Below the pieces are notes generated by a model. That model did not search any database. It had not been told where the DNA came from and saw only the letters and a list, made by a program, of their open reading frames with translations. A stretch of 64,000 nt of DNA from Geosiphon pyriformis (Eukaryota; Glomeromycota; Glomeromycetes; Archaeosporales; Geosiphonaceae). The DNA is taken from positions 369,947-433,946 of the forward strand of contig JAAOMT010000445.1 in NCBI GenBank assembly GCA_016748015.1, in the 5' to 3' direction. The position numbers and the translations under genes were made by a program. This document shows, piece by piece, positions 55,400 to 64,000 of this stretch (positions are counted from its first letter, which is position 1; each line of letters begins with the position of its first letter).

Positions 55400-56454
55400 A
55401 AAAACTTACCTGGAATGCTAATCAAGCTTAAGGAACTGACAATGATCTGGACAAATTATCAACTTGGGAATGGAAAAAAAATAACAAGAGAAAAAAAAAA
55501 GAGAAGAAAAAAAAGCCAGCACTAATCACTACTACTTATAATCCATATGCTTATATTTCACTACAATTATCTAATTATCACTGACCGAAATTAGTATGCA
55601 TCAATTGTGGTAAAAAATTGTCATTAATGAGTGCATATTATGGTGACAATAAGGAATATGCCATGGCAACAAAATTTTATTGCTATTTATGTGTCATAGA
55701 ACAGTTTGGAAGACCCAAGAGACAAGAAAAATAGGACAATGAACTCTGTCTAGCATGTAAAACCATTTTGCCTGATGAAAAAATGTGAAATGACATTCCT
55801 GGGCATAGAGGGACATGTGATAAGACATATTAGTATACCATTCTGATAAATGACTGGGTATATAAAAGAACTCCAATTGACAATACCTAGAAAAAAGCAT
55901 TGTAACAGTTGGAAGGATATCTTTATGACAAACATGAGATCTGAAGAATGGTGAGTGCAAAAGCAGAAGATGCCACTACCAATAAGTTACTAGAAATTAA
56001 AAATAACTCACTTTTACTGTCTGAACAGAAATACATCCCCATCTTCGACATTTTTGGCAATATTGAGGATAATCTGGAAGAATTTTATAAACATTACCAG
56101 TGATTAGCATCCATTAGAGAAAAACAGGAGCAGCATTTAGAGCAGTTAAATACTTAATTATGTCAACATTGCTTAATTTTCTGTGACTTTCAATATTGTA
56201 ATGAGTGTAATCTCATTTACAATCTACTACTATACATGATCTACACAATTCCAAAAGAAAAAAAACCAATCAGCAGCTGTGAATTGGAATCAGAGTCACT
56301 GTTTAATTCTGATTCAAATTCTAACAACAATAATGACAAAAATAATGGTTCCAGCTCCAACCAAAATGACAATAAAAATTATAATAATTCAAACTCTGAT
56401 TCAAACCCTGAACAATACATCATGCTTTCTGACTTTTCTAAGGAACAGAAACTA
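55400..56454 (+). pseudogene. cysteine-rich module and acidic linker, copy A5
   Basis: Charged Lys-rich stretch (55480-55520), then VCINCGKKLSL (about 55593-55625), FYCYLCV (about 55675), CLACKT (about 55749), TCDKTY (about 55812), CQHCLIF and CDFQYCNECNLIYN (about 56164-56222), and a Ser/Asn/Asp linker. The same series of Cys pairs as in A2, with one pair member changed to Tyr. It lies directly before dUTPase. Unknown function. Confidence 0.65.
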
Positions 56455-56893
56455 AAATGGTTTAATGACAATGATGAAAGCATCATGTCAGAATGTGCAT
56501 ATGATACTGATGCAGAATTTGATCTAAGATATTCAGAAAAAAACATCATCAAATTGGAACCACATTCATGCACATTCATTGATCTCAAAATAGCATTAGA
56601 TATTCTAACAACAACAATAGTTCAATTAGCATTAAGGAATAGTTTAGTAAAAAAAGAAATTAACATCAGAGGAGGAATAATTAATGCAGAATATGTAAGA
56701 AACATCATTGCAATGCTACAGAATGACTTTGAAAAGACCTATATCATAAAGCCAAATGAAAAAATAACACAAGCAATATTTCTACTTCTGGTAAAAATAA
56801 TTCAGCTAGTGCCAGTAGGAAATAGAAAAGAATTAGGAATTACAGCAAGAGGAATACAAGAATTTGGATCAACAGGTAGAATAGATGTACTAG
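56455..56893 (+). pseudogene. dUTPase domain, copy A5
   Basis: Uninterrupted from 56236 to 56949 and therefore the best preserved dUTPase reading frame of the window. Motif 1 AEFDL (Gly to Glu), motif 2 RNSL (Ser to Asn), motif 3 GGIINAEYV, motif 4 EKITQAIF, motif 5 EFGSTGR with Glu for the first Gly. Length of about 145 residues agrees with the family. Catalytic residues are changed at several motifs, so activity is unlikely despite the open frame. The frame stops at 56947 (TAA, a Gln codon in A1), and the pre-RT linker continues in the same frame. Confidence 0.84.
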
Positions 56894-58160
56894 TTAATAT
56901 GATGGAAGAAGAAGTTATTAACAAGAGAGAAATTATTTTCATCTGTTAATCAATTTTCATTCTATTATATAACCAATACATATTAGTTATAGAAAGAAAA
57001 GTAAAAGATCAGGTTCAAATTTTTGAGGCAAAAGCATTACTTTGTGAATCAGAAGAAATTAGATTAGTCAATCTACACATATCAGCCAAGAATCATAGTC
57101 ACATAAAAATTTTTATTTACAACAACATGAGAAACATTATTGAGATACCAGAAGGAACTATCATTAGATATTTAACCACCAAAATTGAAGAACAATCACC
57201 AAACCCCATTCCAGATTTTCTACAATTGTGTGAATATATGGATATTACATTGCAAACAATATATGGATGAAAAAAATGTTATCTGCTCTAACCAGAACAA
57301 TTGAAACAGATAAACTTGAGAAATTTAGACCCACTACAATATATGCAGCTTAAGATATTACTTAACAACTTCAATAACATCTTTGCCAGTAAAAATGAAT
57401 TTGGTAGAACTAACATAATTCAGCATCAGATCAAAATTGAAAATGCAATGCCAATCAAACAGAGAGCATACAGAGTACTATCTACCAGCCATAAGATCAT
57501 TTGTCAAAAAATCAATTGGATGCTTGACAATGGATTGATTCAACTATTAATAAGCTCATGGTTGTTACCAGTAGTACTAGTCCATAAGAAGAATGGAAAA
57601 ATCTGCTTCTGTGTGGATTACCAAAAACTGAATAAAGTAACAAAAAGAAACAGCTACCCAACTTCAAAGATCCAAGAACTGTTTGATGCTTTTGGAGGAA
57701 AAAAATGGTTCTCAACTTTGAACTTAGACAGTGGTTATTGGCAAGTAGCCATAAAACCAAAAGATAAAGAGAAGACAGTTTTCACAATACAGGAAGGAAA
57801 TTCTAAGTTCGAAATAATGCCATTTGGCTTGAAGAATGCTTTAACAACATTCCAATGACTTATGGAAATTGTCTATACTAGACTACTATGGAAATCAATA
57901 GTTGTTTATTTAGATAACACCAATGTATTCTCCAAGACATTTGATGACCATCTATATCATCTTCAACAAGTGTTTGAAAGATTGAGAAGAGCAAAATTGA
58001 AATTAAATGTGACCAAGTGTTTTTTTGACAAAACAGAGTTGAAATTTTTGGGACATATTATAAGCAAAGATAGCATTAAAATGAATCCAGATAAAATTGC
58101 AATAATAAAAAACTTTTCAGTACCAACCAACTTGATGGAACTAAGAGCATTTTTGGGATT
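56894..58160 (+). pseudogene. reverse transcriptase of copy A5
   Basis: Open for 185 codons at 57301-57858 (LLNNFNNIFASKNEF, then KKNGKICFCVDYQKLN, NLDSGYWQVA, FGLKNALTTFQ), interrupted by a TGA at 57856 that is TGG in A1, and continued at 57862-58251. The catalytic box is YLDN (57907-57918). The thumb and connection follow to about 58245 with a FLGFTGYYCHF landmark. Apart from the point stop and the lost Asp the domain is complete. Confidence 0.9.
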
Positions 58161-58710
58161 TACAGGCTATTATTGCCATTTTATTAAGGACTTTTCTAAA
58201 CTGGCTCAGTCATTTCACCAGCTGCAAACCAAAAATGTAAAATATAAATGAACAGAAGCTCAACAAAAAGCTTTCGATATATTAAGGAAAAAGCTTATTT
58301 AAGCTCCAATATTGATGTATTTAGATTACAGCAAACCATTCATCATTACCACAAATGTATCAGGTTAAGTATTGGAAGCAGTATTATCACAAAAAAAACC
58401 AGATGGAAGAGAACATCTGGTAACATACGCCAGTCATAGCTTGAGTCTAGCAGAAAAGAACTATAGAACACTAGCATTAGAACACTTAGCAATCTATTAG
58501 ACAGTCATGAAATAGAAAGAATACTTGAGTCAAAAATTTGATGTATATACTGATCATAAAGGACTGATTTCAATTCAGAAACAAGAATTTGGAGATAATC
58601 ATCATGCTAGATAAAAAATAGAACTTTCACCATTCAATTATACAGTATATTATAAAAAAGGAAAAGAAAATAGAAATACCAACAGTCTGTCGTGAATAAG
58701 ACAAATTTAA
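58161..58710 (+). pseudogene. RNase H of copy A5
   Basis: Connection to about 58250, then TTNVSG (the first Asp of TTDASG changed to Asn, about 58340), LVTYASHSLSLAEKNYRTLALEHLAIY (about 58420-58497), VYTDHKGLISI (about 58540) and ENRNTNSLS near 58668. The 109 bases lost from copy A2 are present here (58403-58511). Stops TGA, TAA and TAG. Ends with the TAA seen in all A copies. Confidence 0.83.
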
Positions 58711-58789
58711 AAACATTTCAACCCAAAAATACAACAAAAAAATGAATATACAAAAATACTAACAACTCTAACATTATATAAATACTCAA

Positions 58790-60050
58790 TTGTTTAAGGA
58801 GAAATTATCTCAAAAGGAACAAAACAACATAAAACAACAATCAAAATATTTTATCAATCACCAAAATATACTTTACCAGAAAAACAAAAAGAATTCAGAT
58901 CAACCAACCAGAATAATTACAAAACCAGAAAAAGAGACAATATTGTTCAACATGCACTCAAATCCAACAGCAGAACATTTCCATAAAGAAGCAACAATAA
59001 AAAGAACCAGAAAAAGATACTATTGACCATTAATGTATTCAGACATTATCTAATATGTTCAAAATTGTGATGCTTGTCAGAAAAGAGGAAAAACAAAACC
59101 CAGTAAACTATTGAGACCAATTAAAGTGTGACAACTATTTGACTATATCGGAATTGACTTAATTAGACCATTAACAATTACCAGCAGAGACAACAGATAT
59201 ATCACAGTAGCCATAGATTATCTCACAAAATGACCAGAAGCAAAAGCCATTCAAAGAGCAGATGCAGAATCCATTGTCAAATTTGTTTATTAAGATTTGA
59301 TCTGTTAATACAGATGTTCAAAAGAACTATTATTAGATCAAAAAACTTATTTTGTGAATAAAACATTGGCAGAATTAAGCCAAAGATTTGGGATAAAAAG
59401 ACTATTATTATCATCATACTATCCATAAACAAATGAGCTAGTTGAAAAGTTTAACAGAACATTGTGTGAAGCCATTGCCAAAATCAGCCAAAAAAACCAG
59501 AACAAATGGAATTTGATTATACTATCAGTATTATTTGCTTATTGGACAATAAAGCAAGACACTATATAAGCAATACTATTCAAATTAGTATATAGTAGAA
59601 CAGCAACATTACGAATTGAGAAGAACATATGACTTAATGGAGACACTAAAAAACACATGGCGAAAAGTAGCTGATAACATCCAAAAGTCACAAAAAAAAC
59701 AAAAAGAAAAACACAATAACCAACTATCAGAGAAACCAGTTAAATTCAAGATTGGAGACAAAGTACTTCTACATTGTACTAAAGTGGAAAAACAATAGAA
59801 TGAAAAATTTGACCCCAAATGGAACAGACTATTTTACATAAAAGAAATTCTTGGAAATAGAGCTTATAAATTAAAGTTAAACAACAAAATCTTAATCAAA
59901 ACAGCACATAGTAATTGACTGAAACAATATTACCATATAACATCATTATCTACCAGTAATATTTCACAATTAGAAATACAGAGAATACTGATCAAACCAG
60001 ATAAAATTCTACAAGATCTAGAACCAATTATAATTATTGAACCAAACATG
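58790..60050 (+). pseudogene. integrase of copy A5
   Basis: Clean start 58790-59026 (HFHKEATIKRTRKRYY), CDACQK near 59070, GIDLI near 59150, the second Asp region altered (LLLDQKTYF, about 59327), and ELVEKFNRTLCEAI near 59435 with Glu present. About 50 codons found in A1 around 7440-7480 are missing near 59615. GDKVLLH at 59757 and a GPF region with Gly lost (NRLFYIKEIL, about 59823) close the domain. Confidence 0.82.
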
Positions 60051-60177
60051 TAAGATTAAACAACCAAGGAGTATATAAAGACACAGTATATGCAACAAAA
60101 AACAGCAAAAAATAGAGATTACTGACAGCATTCACTTACTAACACAACAACTTTTTCAACTGATTCAACAATAAGAA

Positions 60178-60740
60178 ATGGAAATTACAATCAACCAACA
60201 AACTATCAAATACATAAACACCAGAAAAAACCATGAGAGAAATTACAAAAAAAAACAGAAAACACTGTTGACAAGATAATTACAAAAGTGAATTTGGCAA
60301 TAGAAACACAACCAAAAGTCATTCAATATTAAGAATTGACTATAAAAACTTGGAATTGGTGAATACAACAATTTTCAAGAAACTTTTGTTACTTTTATTT
60401 GGAACAACACTTGAATATTCAGGGCTTGTACATAGATAAAATGAAATGATTATTTAACACAACAATACTACAACAACTGAAACAATTTGTGGGAAAGAAT
60501 AATTTGACTACACAAGCAAAAACCATTTATTGGCTACACACCAGATTTCAAGATCGACCAGAAATTTTACTCAATTCAGAAATAAACTCCATTACCATTA
60601 ACCAAATAGAAAAAATAACCAATGCTCAATTTGAAAAATTACAGAACAAGATAGCACAAGTAATTCTTAAAAAAAAAATTCAAAAAATACTTAAAAATAG
60701 AGAATTAGAATTAAGTGATCTTGATGGAGCTCAATATTAA
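60178..60740 (+). pseudogene. accessory ORF of copy A5
   Basis: Starts MEITINQQTI and ends DLDGAQY, matching the A1 and A2 ORFs at both ends. The C-terminal third is open (60489-60740: GKNNLTTQAKTIYWLHTRF onward). Total 563 bases against 564 in A1 and A2, so one base is lost and the frame changes inside. The middle part is more diverged than the ends. No known domain. Confidence 0.68.
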
Positions 60741-60754
60741 AAAGTAGAGAATAA

Positions 60755-61623
60755 TATTACTCATAAAATATAAAAAATATATTAGCATATAAATTAGCCA
60801 ATTAAAAATAATCATAATAAATATAGAATTCCAGAATTCCTTTCAGAAGAATTATAAGATTCCAGGAATTTCAGAATTCTCATACAAAGAATTGCAGGAT
60901 TCCAGAATTCCAGAATTCCTTTCAAAAAAATTACAGGATTCCAGAAATTTCAAGATTCTTGATGTAAAGAATTGAAGAATTGAAGAATCTCAACTATGTA
61001 TATATAGTGATAGCATTAAAAGTAGAAAAGACAGACCTTTCAGTTTAGATTTAATTTAAACACACTTCTATTTACAATTATCAATAAATAATTATTTATT
61101 ATTACAATCTATTCTCTATTATCAACACTCTATGTTGATAGCAATTGATACTTAATTACACTGGAACAATAGCTCTTGATCATGACTATTGATAAGATAC
61201 TAACATTTATTGTCTTAGCTTATTTTTTTATTTTTTTTTATTTTCTTTCTTTTATTTTGCTTTGTTATTTTGTTGTTGACCAAATTGATTAAAAAGAGTA
61301 AAAATACTGAGTTATTGATATCAAAGATAAGCCTGGTAAAAGACCCCAAAAGAAGGATATAGCATTAAGAATTTCAGAATAGCTTACCAAAAAAGCATCC
61401 CTGCCAGATTACTGATCATTACATTGAGAAAAAAATTTGATGAAATTGTGATTCCAGGAGGCTACTGAGAAAACAACAAGTGAATCTCTGTCTATTATAC
61501 AAAGAACTCCACTAAAACCTTCAGATTACAGAAATCTTTGAAAACCAACATTTTTACATCAATTTGAGCACCAAGTTATGGATTTGTTATTTGCTTTGAA
61601 ACCCCAAATAATCATCAGTAACA
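60755..61623 (+). repeat. 3' LTR of copy A5
   Basis: TATTAC start, GTAACA end. AATTCCAGAATTCC-type repeats at about 60825-60960 sit upstream of TATATATA near 61000. Aligns with the 5' LTR throughout; the U3 repeats are longer here (869 versus 829 bases). Confidence 0.92.
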
Positions 61624-61627
61624 ATAG

Positions 61628-61965
61628 TTAAATAATAAAACCAATTGTTTTTTTTTCTATTTTTAGTTTTTATAGTTGGTTTAAACAAAAATGTTTTTTT
61701 AATAAATTTGTTATTTTTGTATTATAAAAAATTTAATTCTATGTAATTTTAAAAACAATCATAAAAGTTAAAATTTTTTTCAAATAAGCTTTTATATTAG
61801 TTTTAATAACAAACTTAATATTAATTTTATTGTTATATAAACTTTATGTTTTTTAATTTTATACAAAAAAAAATCATAAAATTTTTTTTAAAATAATTAT
61901 AAAAAACTTTATTTTAATTCAAATTATTATGTATTTTATTATTATTTAATAAATAATAATAATAT
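61628..61965. other. AT-rich sequence
   Basis: No gene or repeat recognised between the ATAG duplication and the fossil LTR-C. Confidence 0.5.
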
Positions 61966-62562
61966 TATTATCAAATATAATATGCTAATAAATAACAAAA
62001 AAAAATAATATTATATAACAATAAAAATAATTAAAAAGTAATTTAACTTTAATAAACCAATTAAATTAATAAAAATTTAATATATAATTAGTCTTATAAA
62101 TATCTTAATTGCTATTTTTTCCAAAAAATAACAAAAAAATTTGAATAATTTGTATTAATAACATATTAGTATAATTTTATGTTTTATATTAGCATTTTTA
62201 AAATTTAATTAAGTATTAGTTGTATTTTTTAGTAAATATTTATTTAATATATTTTATAAAAACTAATAATTATATAAATCAAAAAAAAAAAATAATAATA
62301 ATAATAATAAAAAGAAAAAGTTACTATTATTATATTAATTTTGTTTTAAATAAATTTTAATTTAAGTGTAAATAAATTTTTACAGTTTTAAAAAGTTTTA
62401 CTTATATATTATTAAAAAAATTAATGATTAAGTTAATAATTATATTAACAACTATTTTAAAAAATAAATGACCAATTAATAATATTAGTAATTAATACAT
62501 ATAATTAGCTATAATTAACTATTAAATAAAATTAAAAAGTAAAAGTTTTAACTATAATAACA
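61966..62562 (-). repeat. fossil LTR of family C
   Basis: Aligns in order with the LTR-C of element C: ATGCTAATAAATAACAAA near the left, AGTCTTATAAATATCTTAATTGCTA, AATTAAGTATTAGTTGTATT, and the right end AGTAAAAGTTTTAACTATAATAACA. Nearly all C and G of the model are replaced by T and A. No matching flanks (ATAT and TTAA). Confidence 0.65.
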
Positions 62563-63235
62563 TTAATGAAATAGAATTTAAATTTTAATAATTAAAAATT
62601 TTTTACCAAATATAATTTTTTCTTAAAATATTAATTTTAATAACAATAATATTTAAATTAGTTTAAAAATAAAATATAATAATTGTATATTTTTATTGTT
62701 AAAATAAATTAAGAAATTAAGAAATAAAACAAATATAATTATAAATTTAAAAATAATATAATTAGAAAAATAATTAATTAATTTGATTTTAAACATAATA
62801 TAAAATACAATAATTTTTTATTAATTAAAATTGAAAAACATCTTAATATTAACTAATAAACAAAAGTTATTTTAATAGTTTTAAGACTTTTAAAATACAT
62901 AATAGTATATTATTATTAATCAACAAACTTTAAATTAATTTTAAAAATTTTATTAAAAATACTTATAATATTTTTAATATTTTAACAAAAACAAAAAACA
63001 GTAATAAATATTACAGAAGATTTGATAATCTTTAAAGTAATAAAAAATAAGAAATTAACAAACTAAATTTAAATAGCAATATTTAAAAAAACTTAAAATA
63101 CAAACTCTATACAGAACAATTTTATATTATTTTCAAATATTAATTTTGTATCAATAAAATCATACACAAATTAAAAAGTAATCTTAATATAAACCAATTT
63201 AAATTTAAAAAAGATATTAAGCATTAAAATAAAAA
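62563..63235. repeat. old dispersed AT-rich repeat, copy 2
   Basis: Partner of 20830-21560; best block 63085-63225 (ACAAACTCTATACAGAACAA, then CTTAATATAAACCAATTTAA). The fossil LTR-C lies at its left edge. Family unknown. Confidence 0.5.
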
Positions 63236-64000
63236 TTAGTTGTTTAAATTTTTTTTATAAAAGATTTAATATTTAAAAATAAGTTATAATTAATAATACA
63301 TATTTTCTTATAATATATATTGAATTTTTTTATAATTTTTAGATTAGTAATTTTAATTTTAATTTTTTATTATATTCTAATAAACTGTATTTTAAATAAT
63401 ATTCCTTAATTAAACTTGAAAAAAGTGGATTTTACAGTTATTTTAAGAATAATAATAAAAATTTTCTTAATAATTACGGTTTTAATTTATATGAATATTT
63501 ATATATTTAAAATTAGTATTTAAAATAATAATATTTTTTTAGTCAATGTTTTTGTTTAATTTAAGCTTGATTTGAATGTAAATATAAATTTAATAATTTT
63601 TTAAAACCAATTATTAATAGAATTTTGATTTTAAATTACCTACAACTTTTTTTAAAAGATTTTTTCTTTATTTTTAAAAAGTTAATATTCAAAGCAAACA
63701 ATTATTAAACTCATGTTTAGTAATGTTTTTTTTTTGATATCAAAATGGGTTCTTTTTTTATCTATTTTTTAATTAAATTAAATAATTTTATTGATAATAT
63801 TTAAAAATTAAATCAAAAAATTGATTATTATTTTTTTTTTGAAATAAAGTATTTTCTTTCAAAAAATTATCATTCAATTAGTTTTTCCATTTTCATTTTA
63901 AAAGTTTATAATTAAGATAAAATAATATAAAAAATTTTTTTAAAAATTTATATTGCATAATAAAAGTATTTATTAATGAAATTTAAGGGTTGTAGATTTA
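63236..64000. other. AT-rich sequence to window end
   Basis: No gene, RNA or repeat can be supported. Confidence 0.5.

Larger units (their letters stand above)
50636..61623 (+). mobile_element. Ty3/gypsy family A copy A5, complete with both LTRs
   Basis: LTRs at 50636-51464 and 60755-61623 and a 4-base duplication ATAG (50632-50635 and 61624-61627) define a clean insertion. After removing the LTR-B insertion at 53843-54816 it is about 10.0 kb. It has the full domain order of the family, including dUTPase, cysteine-rich module and accessory ORF. Its U3 repeats differ from A1 and A2, so it belongs to another LTR subfamily. The RT box is YLDN, the protease triad Asn-Ser-Arg. Confidence 0.93.

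Overview
This window reads as a gene-poor, AT-rich, repeat-packed stretch of a fungal nuclear genome. The only gene that looks like a host gene is a three-exon MAPEG-family membrane protein at 22664-23406, with GTAAGT donors and short introns. The base composition, the dense Ty3/gypsy and LINE content and the protein flavour of the LINE suggest an early-diverging fungus, probably an arbuscular mycorrhizal one (Glomeromycotina, perhaps Gigasporaceae). That placement is inference; nothing here proves a species.

Layout. 1-9436 is Ty3/gypsy copy A1, missing part of its 5' LTR. 9437-16260 is copy A2, which starts abruptly in mid-element, carries a solo LTR of family D (with an assembly gap) and ends in an intact LTR. 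16261-20600 holds 3' ends of several LINE copies, a decayed LTR-B fragment and AT-rich sequence. 20600-24470 is AT-rich sequence around the MAPEG gene. 24470-50465 is one LINE split into four pieces by later insertions: a solo LTR-A (25364-26262), Ty3 element B (28982-38850), and a second LTR-A (40500-49889) that itself received Ty3 element C on the minus strand (40706-48441) and a solo LTR-D (48736-49551). 50636-61623 is Ty3 copy A5, complete with both LTRs and a target-site duplication and carrying a solo LTR-B on the minus strand. 61624-64000 is AT-rich sequence with a fossil LTR-C and an old repeat shared with 20.8-21.6 kb.

Family A is the most interesting content. Its order is LTR, primer-binding site, long Gag with CCHC knuckle, aspartic protease, a cysteine-rich (CxxC) module, an acidic Ser/Asn/Asp linker, a dUTPase domain, reverse transcriptase, RNase H, integrase with GPF module, an extra 187-codon ORF, polypurine tract, LTR. 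The dUTPase and the cysteine-rich module recur in the diverged family B. No copy can be autonomous: reading frames are broken mainly by transition stops (CAA/CAG to TAA/TAG, TGG to TGA/TAG, CGA to TGA), and the same catalytic residues of protease and reverse transcriptase are lost repeatedly.

All LTR families here share TGTTA...TAACA ends. Where both flanks survive they mostly have 4-bp target-site duplications. Every family also places its own tandem-repeat array just upstream of a TATA box. Boundaries come from reading repeats against each other by eye; domain limits inside broken genes are approximate.
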